Source: Cohnella sp. CFH 77786
GTDB lineage: Bacteria; Bacillota; Bacilli; Paenibacillales; Paenibacillaceae
Assembly (NCBI RefSeq): GCF_019400745.1
Contig: NZ_WJIB01000019.1
Location: 1-64,000 of the forward strand
Direction of reading: 5' to 3'
DNA length: 64,000 nt
The translations under genes were made by a program, and so were the position numbers. Under the pieces are notes generated by a model, which ran no database searches, was not told the origin of the DNA, and saw only the letters and a program-made list of their open reading frames with translations. Positions 38,483 through 47,615 of this stretch are shown here, in pieces. Every line of letters begins with the position of its first letter. Positions within the stretch are counted from its first letter, which is position 1.

Positions 38483-39811
38483 CTATTCCTCTTTGTCTTT
38501 CTCCGTCAGCGTCAGCTTAAGCTCCTCTTTTTTGCCGTCCCGATAGTAGGTCACGGTAAGAGAATCCCCGATTTTTTTCTCGTTATACAAGTACTTGCGC
38601 AAATCGAGCGTGCCCTTGATCGGCTTGCCGTCGAGCTCCGTGATGATGTCGTTCAGCCGAAGACCCGCCTCCTTAGCGGGTCCGACGGCTTCCAGCACGA
38701 GCGCGCCGTCCTTCACCCCTTCCGGCACGACCGGACCGCCCTTGGAACCGTCTTCGCCGTGACCGGAATCGGTGCCGGATTCGGAATCCTTCGCGGAATC
38801 GTCCGATCCGGAGCCGACGGGATTGTCGAGATACACGGACAAATCCATCGAGAATACGCCCATGTAGGGCCGAAGCACTTTGCCGTTCTTCATCAGCTGC
38901 TCTACCACGGGCATGACCGCGTCGATCGGAATCGCGAACCCGATCCCTTCCACGCCGGTGTCGGCGATCTTCATGCTGTTGATGCCGATGACGCTGCCAT
39001 TCAGGTCGGCCAGCACGCCCCCGCTGTTCCCTTGGTTGATGGCGGCGGTCGTCTGGATCACTTCCTGCTCCCAATCATAGATTCCGTCCTGATTGAGAGA
39101 GACCGGCACGATCCGGTGCAGGAAGGAGACGATTCCGTTCGTCACCGAATCGCCGAAGCCGAGCGGGTTGCCGACGGCGATGACCATCTCCCCGACCCTC
39201 AGCTTGTCGGATTCGCCGATTTCGGCCACCTTGTCGATGCCTTTGGCATCGACGGACAGAACCGCCAGATCGCTGATCGTATCCTGACCCACGATCCTGG
39301 CTTCTTTCTTGGTACCGTCCATCAGGACCGCCTGCACTTCGGCGGCATCCGTGACGACGTGAGCGTTCGTAATGATAAACGCCTTGCCGTCCTTCTTCTC
39401 GAAGATGACGCCCGAACCCAAGCTGGCGTTCTCCGGCACCTCGTTGTCATGCGCGCTTCCGCCGTCCTTTTCAGACGCATGATCTTTCGCTTCCCGGGTG
39501 ATGTTGATGATGCTGACGACCGTCGGCCGAATCTTCTCGGATGCCGTGATGATCCGCTCGGATGTTTCCACCAGCGATTGGCCGCCCGCCATCGCGGGTC
39601 TGGCGGCGGGCGATTCCTCCCTGTTCCCCACGATGAGCATGAACAGCAGCACCACCGCAAGCGCGCTGACGAGCGAGGAGGCGACCGCCACGCGGAGCGT
39701 CGACATCGAGCGGAAGCCCCTCCCGCCCCCGAATCCGGCCTGTCCGTAACGCTTCGTGCCGCGCCTTGTTTTCGTGGAATAAAAATCGTCGTCGAACAGG
39801 CTCAACGTCAT
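38483..39811 (-). CDS. htrA: HtrA-like membrane-anchored serine protease (S1C family)
   Basis: 442 residues from ATG 39811 (RBS AAGAGGG). A cytoplasmic N-terminus is followed by one membrane helix (about 40-60: VAVASSLVSALAVVLLFMLI). The trypsin-like domain has the triad His in AFIITNAHVVTDA, Asp in DTISDLAVLSVD and Ser in AINQGNSGGVLADLNG. A single PDZ domain (about 345-440) includes EAGLRLNDIITELDGKPIKG. An acidic Ser/Asp-rich insert precedes it. The enzyme degrades misfolded proteins at the cell surface. It follows walJ, the usual place for the YyxA/HtrC paralogue. Confidence 0.95.
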   Translation of the reverse strand: MTLSLFDDDFYSTKTRRGTKRYGQAGFGGGRGFRSMSTLRVAVASSLVSALAVVLLFMLIVGNREESPAARPAMAGGQSLVETSERIITASEKIRPTVVSIINITREAKDHASEKDGGSAHDNEVPENASLGSGVIFEKKDGKAFIITNAHVVTDAAEVQAVLMDGTKKEARIVGQDTISDLAVLSVDAKGIDKVAEIGESDKLRVGEMVIAVGNPLGFGDSVTNGIVSFLHRIVPVSLNQDGIYDWEQEVIQTTAAINQGNSGGVLADLNGSVIGINSMKIADTGVEGIGFAIPIDAVMPVVEQLMKNGKVLRPYMGVFSMDLSVYLDNPVGSGSDDSAKDSESGTDSGHGEDGSKGGPVVPEGVKDGALVLEAVGPAKEAGLRLNDIITELDGKPIKGTLDLRKYLYNEKKIGDSLTVTYYRDGKKEELKLTLTEKDKEE

Positions 39812-39959
39812 TACACCCTCTTTCACTCGGATTCTCTCTCGATCTCGCGGAAAAACAGGAATGTTTTCAAAGGTTGTGACTAAAATACTAATAGAATCGC
39901 CTGCGGTAAGCAAGCGGACAAGCTCGCAAATCCTTATGTAAAGAAAGGAAGAATCGCTC

Positions 39960-40160
39960 ATGCAGAACGCATCGTACGACTGGCATTACCTCGACCTCGC
40001 CTCCCGTCTCGGAGACATGAAGGACGATCAGTACCGTCAGCTTCTGGCGCTCAGCACGCTCATCGAGCTGCTGGTGGACAAGGGCATCCTCACGCCGGAG
40101 GAGATCCGAGCCAAATCGTCGTACATGGAAGCCGAGCTGAACCGCCAGCTGTTGCTCTAG
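39960..40160 (+). CDS. small conserved-looking protein of unknown function (66 aa)
   Basis: 66 residues from ATG 39960, preceded by AAAGGAAG. It reads MQNASYDWHYLDLASRLGDM then KDDQYRQLLALSTLIELLVD and KGILTPEEIRAKSSYMEAEL, which is predicted all-helical and mildly acidic. There is no signal peptide or membrane segment. It lies on the opposite strand between htrA and walJ, in the only gap of the wal cluster. I cannot assign a family, although LVDKGILTPEEI resembles subunit-interaction segments in nitrile-hydratase-like proteins. Confidence 0.7.
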   Translation: MQNASYDWHYLDLASRLGDMKDDQYRQLLALSTLIELLVDKGILTPEEIRAKSSYMEAELNRQLLL

Positions 40161-40175
40161 CGCCAATCCGCCGCT

Positions 40176-40979
40176 TCAAGCCTTCACGAGATCCCACTCG
40201 GTCGGGCGGTCGGGATGCGTTTCGCACAAGGCGAACTCATGCCTGTGATAGAAAAAACCGTTGTCTTCTAATACTGTATTCACCGTCAGTTTGGCTAAAT
40301 CCATGAGATTGTGCTGCAGGCTGAGATGGGCCAAATAGACCCTCCGGGTCGTCCCGTTCAACAGCCTGCACAGCGCTTCCCCCGCGGCTTCGTTCGACAA
40401 ATGGCCGGTGTCTCCGAGAATGCGCCGCTTGATGTTCCATGGGTACCTGCCCATTCTCAGCATCTCGATGTCATGGTTCGATTCCAGCACGAGCACGTCG
40501 GAGTCCCGAAGCTTCTCCATCACTTTGTCGCTCATGTAGCCCATGTCGGTCGCCAGGCTCAGCTTGGCTCCGCCCGACCGGAAGCAATAGCCGACCGGCT
40601 CCGCCGCGTCGTGCGAGATCGCGTAGGATTCGATCCGCAGGTCGAACAGCTCCATCGCGCTGTCCGAGTCCAGCACTTTGCGCTGATGGTCGGGCAGCTC
40701 CCCGACGTGCTTATGCATCGCGGCCCACGTCTTCTCGTTCGCGTAAACCGGAAGCTCGAATTTCCGCGCGAACGCCCCGAGTCCCTTGATGTGGTCGGAG
40801 TGCTCGTGCGTGACGAACACCGCGTCCAGATCGCTTCCCGCGACGCCGCGCTGCTGCATCAATTCTTCTATCTTCTTGCCGCTCAGCCCCGCATCGACGA
40901 GCACCGTCGCCGCATCCGAAGATACGACGGTCGCGTTGCCCGTAGAGCCGCTGGCCAGCACCGTGAAACGAAGGCCCAT
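40176..40979 (-). CDS. walJ: metallo-beta-lactamase-fold exonuclease WalJ (YycJ)
   Basis: 267 residues from ATG 40979 (RBS GAGAGGGAAAGGA). The metal-binding motif THEHSDHIKGLGAFARKF is at about 58-75, with LATDMGYMSDKVMEKLRDSD and VLVLESNHDIEMLR further on and GDTGHLSNEAA as the late His motif. The start FTVLASGSTGNATVV is typical of YycJ. It is reported to be a 5'-3' DNA exonuclease linked to mismatch repair and to coordination of division with replication. It is the fifth gene of the wal cluster. Confidence 0.95.
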   Translation of the reverse strand: MGLRFTVLASGSTGNATVVSSDAATVLVDAGLSGKKIEELMQQRGVAGSDLDAVFVTHEHSDHIKGLGAFARKFELPVYANEKTWAAMHKHVGELPDHQRKVLDSDSAMELFDLRIESYAISHDAAEPVGYCFRSGGAKLSLATDMGYMSDKVMEKLRDSDVLVLESNHDIEMLRMGRYPWNIKRRILGDTGHLSNEAAGEALCRLLNGTTRRVYLAHLSLQHNLMDLAKLTVNTVLEDNGFFYHRHEFALCETHPDRPTEWDLVKA

Positions 40980-41011
40980 GGCGGTTTCCTTTCCCTCTCC
41001 CGTGTTGCGCG

Positions 41012-41794
41012 TTAGTCTGTTGTCGATGATGATCCCGCCTGAGTTGCCGGCTTGGACGCCTCCCCTTTGCCGGTCGTTACCTCCGCGCTGATGGCGTGTA
41101 CATAGTACACTTCGCCATTTTCCAGCAAAACCCTCCAATAAGGCGCCGAAACTTGCATTTCCGCATCGGGAAAAATTTGGCCGTGGTAGCCCAGCCGGAT
41201 GTCCTTGATGACGGAGCCCGCCGGCAAATAGTTCTCGATCACGACGGCCACCGCTTTGGAAGCCGGAAGCACCTGCTGCGCCTCGGCGTCGTCCGAAGAG
41301 AGCGTCTGGACGATGTCCTGCCGGTAAGCCTGGATCTTCTGCTCGCTGTTGTACAGCTCCAAATGAATGTCGAACATCGGGAACCCGTCGATCATCCGGT
41401 TGAGCACGAATACGCCTTCCCGGCTTCCCGGGTCGTCGTACGCATATTTCCCGAGCTCCGGAATGACGCCGCCGAGCGCGTCCTCCAATTCCTGCGGCGA
41501 GAACACGATCCGCGCCTCCGGCGGAGAGGGGAGCGGAACGCGCTCCTTCGCGCCGGCCGCCGGCTCCTTGAGCTTGAAGAACAGATCGCGCATGGCCGGC
41601 GTCTCCGTCGGAAGCGTGGCGCCGATCCGGATTCCTTTGGCCTGCATGACCTGGCGCGTCTCGGCGGGAAGGGACGTCCAGTCGACGGACGCGTTCACCT
41701 GCGCCCGCCATTCCGTCCACAGCTGGTAGCCGAGCAGCGCGTTCAGCATGAGAAAGGCGAGGATCAGCACGCTTTTCGCCCGTCTCCAGTCCAT
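41012..41794 (-). CDS. walI: WalI (YycI), regulator of WalK
   Basis: 260 residues. The N-terminus MDWRRAKSVLILAFLMLNAL then LGYQLWTEWR is a short cytoplasmic stretch and a single membrane helix; the rest is extracellular. GSREGVFVLNRMIDGFPMFD and GSVIKDIRLGYHGQIFPDAE resemble the YycI domain. WalI and WalH bind each other and WalK in the membrane and tune its kinase activity. The gene starts 34 bases after walH and ends 32 bases before walJ, with all five genes on one strand. Confidence 0.9.
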   Translation of the reverse strand: MDWRRAKSVLILAFLMLNALLGYQLWTEWRAQVNASVDWTSLPAETRQVMQAKGIRIGATLPTETPAMRDLFFKLKEPAAGAKERVPLPSPPEARIVFSPQELEDALGGVIPELGKYAYDDPGSREGVFVLNRMIDGFPMFDIHLELYNSEQKIQAYRQDIVQTLSSDDAEAQQVLPASKAVAVVIENYLPAGSVIKDIRLGYHGQIFPDAEMQVSAPYWRVLLENGEVYYVHAISAEVTTGKGEASKPATQAGSSSTTD

Positions 41795-41828
41795 CCCTAT
41801 CCCTCCTTAGGCCTTCGATCCAATTCCG

Positions 41829-43145
41829 TTACGGCGCGGCGGACGACTCCGCCACGATCTGAAGGGTACCGTCCGCCAGTCGTACGGCCCATACGGGTCG
41901 GAGCGTAATCGCGTCCTTCTCCAGCGACGGGCGGTAAGCCGGGAAGAGCGACACGGCTTTGGAAGCCAAGCCGGCCCCTGCGATCAGGGCGCGGAGCGTG
42001 TCGCCGCCCGGCAGCAGCCGCCCCTTGCGGTTCTTCGGCGTATCGCCCAGGATGATCAGCGACCGGTCATACGAGGTCACGGTCCCTTGCTGAAGCTGAA
42101 GCTGCATGTAGCCGAACGTCAAATTCCGGCCCGGCAGAACCGGAACCTTGCCGTAATATTGCTGAAACCGGAGGACGCTGCCCGTATCCGCTTCCCCGGA
42201 GAGGGTCAGGCGGTACTGACCGTTCCAACCGCCATGCTGGTTGACGAACCGAACCGCGCCGGTCACGTTGTCGACCAGATCGGTTTGGCTCTCGGGCGGA
42301 GCCACGGGATCGGTATAAGACATCCAGCCGCCGTTCTCCCCGACCTTGAGCGCCCGCCTGCCGTCCGTATAGATGAGGTTGCCGTCCTTGCGTTCCTGGA
42401 TCGCCCGGGTCGTGCCCGGATCGAAAAACAGGTTGCGCTGCATCTGCTCGGTCGTATACCGGGTGATCGGCACCTGCATCTCGTTCAACCAGTTGTACGG
42501 CTTCTCCGGTACGTACAGCTCTCCGTCCGTCGTCCGATAAGGCGTCCAGTATTGGCCGAACCCCACGTTCGTCGCCACGTCCCCGACCGTCAGATCCGCG
42601 CGGAGCGACTCGTACACGTTGCTTCCGTCGGCGCTGAAGAAGAACGTGCGCACCTCTTCGCTGTCCTTCCGGACGAAAATCCAGATCCGGTCGATCGAAT
42701 CGCCGGAGAACAGGAAGTCGGTTTCGATTTTGAAGCCGCCTTCCCCCTGGCCTTGCAGCAGCTTAAACGGGATCGGCCGGCCGAACCGCAGCTCGAGGCC
42801 CAAATCATCGCGCCGCACCTGGTCCCAGTCGACCGTGTCGGCGGCGCTGCGTTCGAATCCCTTGAAGTCCCGGCCCTTCAGCTTCGTCAGAATCAAATCG
42901 TAATAAGGCGCGTTGTCCGGATAGAACACCGTATGCTTGTCTTCGCCCATGTGGAGAATGATCTGTTCCGGAAAAATGAGCTGCTCCACTTTCTGTTCCG
43001 GCCCCAGCGGCTCCGTCGACACGTAATCCTGATTGGACCGGACTTTGGCTTCCATGCTCGGCATGCTGTAAGCGAGAAAATAGCTCTGCACCAGACTGAG
43101 CGCCACCAGCAACCCGAGAAGCACGGATTTGGCCTTCTCCATCAT
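41829..43145 (-). CDS. walH: WalH (YycH), regulator of WalK
   Basis: 438 residues. ATG 43145 overlaps the walK stop. EKAKSVLLGLLVALSLVQSY then FLAYSMPSME forms a single N-terminal membrane helix, followed by about 400 extracellular residues with EQKVEQLIFPEQIILHMGED, a common YycH pattern. With WalI it forms the membrane complex that restrains WalK in Bacillus subtilis and activates it in staphylococci; which applies here cannot be told. Length and position match the family. Confidence 0.92.
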   Translation of the reverse strand: MMEKAKSVLLGLLVALSLVQSYFLAYSMPSMEAKVRSNQDYVSTEPLGPEQKVEQLIFPEQIILHMGEDKHTVFYPDNAPYYDLILTKLKGRDFKGFERSAADTVDWDQVRRDDLGLELRFGRPIPFKLLQGQGEGGFKIETDFLFSGDSIDRIWIFVRKDSEEVRTFFFSADGSNVYESLRADLTVGDVATNVGFGQYWTPYRTTDGELYVPEKPYNWLNEMQVPITRYTTEQMQRNLFFDPGTTRAIQERKDGNLIYTDGRRALKVGENGGWMSYTDPVAPPESQTDLVDNVTGAVRFVNQHGGWNGQYRLTLSGEADTGSVLRFQQYYGKVPVLPGRNLTFGYMQLQLQQGTVTSYDRSLIILGDTPKNRKGRLLPGGDTLRALIAGAGLASKAVSLFPAYRPSLEKDAITLRPVWAVRLADGTLQIVAESSAAP

Positions 43146-44971
43146 GCCGGCTCACTTCCTTCCTGCACGATCGGGAGCGTGACGGTCACGGCGGTGCCGG
43201 CGCCGGACTCGGATTCGATCGAGATCGCGCCGCCGTGGGCCCGGACGATTTCCCGGGCAATCGACAAGCCGAGACCCGTGCCGCCCATGTTGCGCGAGCG
43301 GGCCTTGTCCACGCGATAGAAGCGGTCGAAAATCCGCTCCAGGTCCTTCTTGGGAATCCCGATGCCCGTGTCCTTCACGACGACGCAGAGCTGCCCGGCC
43401 GGATTGCAGAAGGCGGAGAGCTTGATCGTCCCTCCGTCGAGCGTATATTTCACCGCGTTGGACACGAGGTTATCCAACACTTGATCGATGCCGTCCCGGT
43501 CCAGCCAAACCGGCTGCAGATCGGGACTTGCTTGCACCGTGGCGGTGATCGCTTTCTGACGCAGCTGGAACGAGAACCGGTCGACCACTTCGTCCAGCAT
43601 CTCGTTCATGTTGATCTTCTCTCGCCTGAGCTGGAGACGCCGGGAATCGAACCGCGACAGATGAAGCAGGTCGCTGACCAAGCGGATCATCCGCTCCGTT
43701 TCGTTCCGGATGACGCCGACGAACCGCCGCGCCAAATCCCGCTCCTCCATAGCGCCGTCATCCAGGGCTTCGGCGTAGCTCTTGATCGTCGTCAGCGGCG
43801 TGCGCAGCTCGTGCGAGACGTTCGCCACGAACTCCCGCCGGGACTGCTCGAGCTTCTCCGCTTCCGTGATGTCGTGCAGCACGGCGATCGCGCCCGCCAC
43901 GCCCTTGTCCCGCCGGCGGATCGGCGTCAAGGTGACGCGCACGATCATCTCGTCCCCGCCATCCTCCGCCTCCCGGCGAAGCAGCAGCCACGACTCCTTG
44001 CCTTCCAGCGTCTCGGCGATCGGCCCTTTATCCACGTTCAAGGCTTCGGACAACGTACGGCCCTCCCAGCCACCGGAGCCGAGCATGGCCTGGGCGCGCC
44101 GGTTGGCAATGATCACGCGTCCGAGCTCGTCCGTTGCCAATACCCCGTCGCTCATATTGGAAAGAACGGAGCTGAGCTTCTCCTTCTCCTCTTCGCCGAG
44201 CGCCAGCGCTTCGCTCAGGCGGTCGGTCATGTCGTTGAACGCGGCGCTCAGCTGCCCGATCTCGTCGGTGCCGAACACCGGCACGCGCTGGTCGAAGCGT
44301 CCCTCGGCCACGGCCGTCACCTGGCGGGTAAGCGCCTTGATCGGCGCGGTAATCGTGCCGGCCAGCAGAACGCCGAGCACGGCGGTCAGGCCGAGGGCGA
44401 TCAGGATCGCCGAGACGAAAATCCGGTTGATCCGCTCCACCGTCTGGTACAGGTCTTTCATCGAAGCGGTAATGTAGACGGCGCCGACGACTTTGCCCTC
44501 GTTGATCACGGGCTTGGCGATGATCTTCTTCCGTTCGTTCTGATCGTCGATGATTTCTTCCTCGTTGTCGGGAATACGCTGAAGGGCGCGGCTGACGAGC
44601 AGGGACGTGTTTTTGCGGCCGATGATCGAGGGATCCGTCGATTTGGACGTCGTGAGCACTCGGCCGCCCGCGTCGAGCACCTGGATTTCGGCGCCGCTGA
44701 AGGTGGACAAGCTGCCCGCGAGCGCCTTGAGCTCTTCCCCGGCGTCCTGGCGGGCGCCTCCGCTCTTGTCCTGCTCGGCGAGCGCCGATGCCGACAAGCT
44801 CGTCAGCAGGTTCACCTGGTTGTTGAGCGTAGTGGTGAACGATTCGATGAGCGAGCTCTTCATCGCGCTGATGAAATACACCCCGATCAGCTGCACCGCG
44901 ATCAGGATCAGCATCAGCACCATCAGGATGAGCTTGGCCTGAATGCTTCGGAACACCCGAAGGTATTTCAT
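43142..44971 (-). CDS. walK: WalK (YycG) sensor histidine kinase
   Basis: 609 residues. Two membrane helices (about 13-35 and 185-205) flank an extracellular Cache-like domain. They are followed by HAMP (TITAPIKALTRQVTAVAEGR), a PAS domain (LSNMSDGVLATDELGRVIIA), the HisKA domain with His387 in FVANVSHELRTPLTTIKSYA, and the ATPase domain with VKDTGIGIPKKDLERIFDRF and GGTGLGLSIAREIV. WalK senses cell-wall lipid II/muropeptide status and phosphorylates WalR. Its start overlaps the walR stop by four bases and its end overlaps walH by four. Confidence 0.97.
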   Translation of the reverse strand: MKYLRVFRSIQAKLILMVLMLILIAVQLIGVYFISAMKSSLIESFTTTLNNQVNLLTSLSASALAEQDKSGGARQDAGEELKALAGSLSTFSGAEIQVLDAGGRVLTTSKSTDPSIIGRKNTSLLVSRALQRIPDNEEEIIDDQNERKKIIAKPVINEGKVVGAVYITASMKDLYQTVERINRIFVSAILIALGLTAVLGVLLAGTITAPIKALTRQVTAVAEGRFDQRVPVFGTDEIGQLSAAFNDMTDRLSEALALGEEEKEKLSSVLSNMSDGVLATDELGRVIIANRRAQAMLGSGGWEGRTLSEALNVDKGPIAETLEGKESWLLLRREAEDGGDEMIVRVTLTPIRRRDKGVAGAIAVLHDITEAEKLEQSRREFVANVSHELRTPLTTIKSYAEALDDGAMEERDLARRFVGVIRNETERMIRLVSDLLHLSRFDSRRLQLRREKINMNEMLDEVVDRFSFQLRQKAITATVQASPDLQPVWLDRDGIDQVLDNLVSNAVKYTLDGGTIKLSAFCNPAGQLCVVVKDTGIGIPKKDLERIFDRFYRVDKARSRNMGGTGLGLSIAREIVRAHGGAISIESESGAGTAVTVTLPIVQEGSEPA

Positions 44972-45714
44972 CCCAGCAGCCCGCCCGACGTCCGGGGATT
45001 GCGCATCAAGTACCCGAGCCCGCGGCGGGTCATGATGATGTCCGGCCGGCTCGGGTCATCCTCGATCTTCTCGCGGAGCCGGCGGATCGTGACGTCGACC
45101 GTGCGGACGTCGCCGAAATATTCGAAGCCCCAGACCGCCTGCAGCAGGTGCTCCCGCGTCATGACCTTGCCGCTGTTGCGGGCCAGGTAATGCAGCAGCT
45201 CGAACTCCCGGTGGGTCAGGTCCAGCGGCTGTCCGTTTTTGTATACTACGTACATGTCCGTATCGATGAACAGGTTGAACAGCTTCAGCCCTTGCGGTTC
45301 CGCCGCCTCTTGCTGCGCATTGTCGTCGCTCCCGCGGGGCGACTCGAGGTTGCGCTGGCGCCGCAGATGGGCCTTCACCCGCGCGAGCAGCTCGCGCGTG
45401 CCGAACGGCTTCGTCACGTAATCGTCGGCGCCCAGCTCGAGGCCGAGCACCTTGTCGATCTCCGTGTCCTTGGCCGTCAGCATGATGATCGGCGTGGACA
45501 GACGCGTCCGCACCTCGCGGCAGACGTCCATTCCGTCCTTGACCGGCAGCATCAGGTCGAGGAGGATCAGGTCCGGGTCCTCCTCGAAGGCGAGCCGCAC
45601 CGCCGCTTCCCCGTCGAAAGCGCAGACGACCTCGTAGCCTTCTTTTTCCAGATTGAATTTCAGAATATCCGCGATCGGCCGCTCATCGTCCACGACCAGA
45701 ATTTTACCCGGCAT
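44968..45714 (-). CDS. walR: WalR (YycF) response regulator
   Basis: 248 residues. The receiver domain has VVDDERPIADILKFNLEKEG and phospho-acceptor Asp53 in LILLDLMLPVKDGMDVCREV. The winged-helix domain ends VDVTIRRLREKIEDDPSRPD and MTRRGLGYLM. It differs from the shorter Bacillus protein by an inserted polar stretch between the domains (about residues 128-142, SPRGSDDNAQQEA). WalR is essential in most Bacillota and controls autolysins and wall remodelling. It heads the wal operon; the M23 peptidase upstream on the same strand is a plausible target. Confidence 0.97.
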   Translation of the reverse strand: MPGKILVVDDERPIADILKFNLEKEGYEVVCAFDGEAAVRLAFEEDPDLILLDLMLPVKDGMDVCREVRTRLSTPIIMLTAKDTEIDKVLGLELGADDYVTKPFGTRELLARVKAHLRRQRNLESPRGSDDNAQQEAAEPQGLKLFNLFIDTDMYVVYKNGQPLDLTHREFELLHYLARNSGKVMTREHLLQAVWGFEYFGDVRTVDVTIRRLREKIEDDPSRPDIIMTRRGLGYLMRNPRTSGGLLG

Positions 45715-45825
45715 GCGTGCACCGCCTCCTTGCTCCGGAAGCTATTCGAATATCTCTATCTTACCATATCAGGATAGCCGGGAGAACGGCGGGAAATAAT
45801 CTCCTGCGCTCTCCCGCCGGAAGGA

Positions 45826-45859
45826 AGAAGGCTTTCTCCCGCGGGGAAGAAAGCCTTCT
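45826..45859 (-). terminator. terminator of the M23 peptidase gene
   Basis: On the minus strand AGAAGGCTTTCT pairs perfectly with AGAAAGCCTTCT across a CCCC-containing loop and is followed by TCTTCCTTCC, ten bases after the stop codon. The T tract is interrupted. Confidence 0.65.
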
Positions 45860-45868
45860 CGAAGCGTC

Positions 45869-47440
45869 TTATAGATAACTCAAAGGATTCTTGAGCTTGC
45901 CGTCCAGATGGATTTCGAAATGCAAATGAGTGCCGGTGGAATGTCCTGTGCTGCCCATGATGCCGATCGTGTCGCCCTTCTCCACGATCTGGCCCTTCTT
46001 CACTTTCAAGCTCTTCATATGGCCGTACACGGTCTTAAAGCCGTTCTTGTGATCGATGATGATCATGTTGCCCAGGCCGCCGGACTTATAGCCCGCGAAC
46101 TCGACAACCCCGTTGTCGGCGGCGAGAATGCTGCTCCGGCCGACGATGTCGATGCCGTTGTGCATCCGGCCCCACCGCATGCCCAGGTAGCTGGTGACCC
46201 GGTGGCCGATGACCGGCCAGGCGAACTTGCCGGTGCCTTCCCCCGCGATCACCTTGGTGCCTTTCAGGATGATCGTCGATACCGGCTTCTCCAACAGCGT
46301 CTCGGAGACGATTTCTTCCTCCAGCAGGCTGCCGTTCTTCTTGACGAGCCTGTACGTGACCCGTTTCTTGCCGTCGCGGCCTTGCCGGATCACCTTCGAC
46401 TCGCCGGCCCGCATGTCCTCGCTCTTCCTGTACTCGATCGGGGCCTCCACCGTCTCGGTCTGCGTCACCTGCTCCTCCGAATGGACGTTAAGGACGGGCT
46501 TCAGCTCGGTTAAATCGAGAACGTCTCCGATGTGCAGCATGTCGTCCACGATCCACGGGTTGTTCCGGTAGATGAGCTCGGGAGACACATTGAACTTCTC
46601 GGCGATGCAGCCCAGGCAATCGCCTTCCTTGACCGTGTACTTCACCGCCGTCGGATTTCCCGTCACGAGCTGCTTGTAGAGCTTGTCGGGATCGGACAGG
46701 ACGCCCCCCGTAAGCTTAACCTCCGCGAGATCCACCTTCTCGGCGAAATCGATCCGGGTCACCTTCCGCTCCGGAACGGCCGATGCCGGTTTGGAGCCGG
46801 CGGTCGCGGAGAGCACCTTGATTTGAGGAGCAGGTTTATTCGCCGTCGCCTGGACGGGGACGGCTTCCGGGACATATTTCTTTTTGACTTTCGCCAGGAG
46901 GGCTTCCGCCGCCTCCCGGTCGCGGACGACGCCGACGACTTTCCCGTTCACCTTGAGCTCCACGCCTACCGGATGGGTCGTCACTCGAGCCGCCAAAGCG
47001 GCCAGCGTGGCTTCGTCGTCCGGACTCGCTTTGTAAGCCCTTTCCAGTTGGTATGTAACTTGATCTTCATCCAACGCCTGCAGGACGGGGGTATCCGCTC
47101 CGTTCAGTTCGGCCGCTTTGGCTGCCAGCCATCGCTCGACCTTCGTTTTGTCGCTGATTTGCCCGACCGGCGTGCCCTTGACATACACTTGGAAATAGTC
47201 GTTCGTATGCGCTTCGACGTACTGCTGTCCGCCGATCGCCACGGCGCCTACGCCCAAGAGAGCAACCGCCGTTGCGGCGATCGGCTTGCGGTATTGCCGG
47301 ATGAAACGGCTCTTTTTCGGATTAAGTGTCTGGTTAACAATCGTTATTCCTTTCAAGCAGTAAGACCGAACATGCCGGAGACTGCCCATTGCTGCGGCAG
47401 CTGCGCTCCGGATCCGGTCCGTTCCCCTGAAAACGGCCAT
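45869..47440 (-). CDS. M23 peptidase with LysM and G5 domains (cell-wall endopeptidase)
   Basis: 523 residues from ATG 47440, which follows AAAGGAGAAG. A basic N-terminus precedes one membrane helix (about 55-75: PIAATAVALLGVGAVAIGGQ). Further on are a LysM domain (about 270-320, KYTVKEGDCLGCIAEKFNVS), a G5 domain (about 325-400, VEAPIEYRKSEDMRAGESKV) and the M23 domain (about 410-520). The last has MHNGIDIVGRSSILAADNGV, VYGHMKSLKVKKGQIVEKGD and GTHLHFEIHLDGK, giving the Zn ligands. It should cleave peptidoglycan cross-bridges. It lies directly upstream of walR on the same strand. Confidence 0.95.
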   Translation of the reverse strand: MAVFRGTDRIRSAAAAAMGSLRHVRSYCLKGITIVNQTLNPKKSRFIRQYRKPIAATAVALLGVGAVAIGGQQYVEAHTNDYFQVYVKGTPVGQISDKTKVERWLAAKAAELNGADTPVLQALDEDQVTYQLERAYKASPDDEATLAALAARVTTHPVGVELKVNGKVVGVVRDREAAEALLAKVKKKYVPEAVPVQATANKPAPQIKVLSATAGSKPASAVPERKVTRIDFAEKVDLAEVKLTGGVLSDPDKLYKQLVTGNPTAVKYTVKEGDCLGCIAEKFNVSPELIYRNNPWIVDDMLHIGDVLDLTELKPVLNVHSEEQVTQTETVEAPIEYRKSEDMRAGESKVIRQGRDGKKRVTYRLVKKNGSLLEEEIVSETLLEKPVSTIILKGTKVIAGEGTGKFAWPVIGHRVTSYLGMRWGRMHNGIDIVGRSSILAADNGVVEFAGYKSGGLGNMIIIDHKNGFKTVYGHMKSLKVKKGQIVEKGDTIGIMGSTGHSTGTHLHFEIHLDGKLKNPLSYL

Positions 47441-47574
47441 GATCTTCTCCTTTACGCGCAAAATGATAGGACGAGATTTCGTTCCCGTTCGAGCCAAAAC
47501 TTGTATCCTACTTTAGCATATGTCGAACGGCGCAGACAACCAAACAGACGTTTGTTGGAACGGAACTGGAAATA

Positions 47575-47596
47575 AGCCGCCTCGCGGGAGGCGGCT
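47575..47596. terminator. hairpin terminator
   Basis: AGCCGCCTC and GAGGCGGCT form a 9-bp stem with a 4-base loop, 20 bases after the stop codon of the next gene on the minus strand and followed there by TTATTTCC. Confidence 0.65.
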
Positions 47597-47615
47597 TCGC
47601 AAACGATCACGCTGC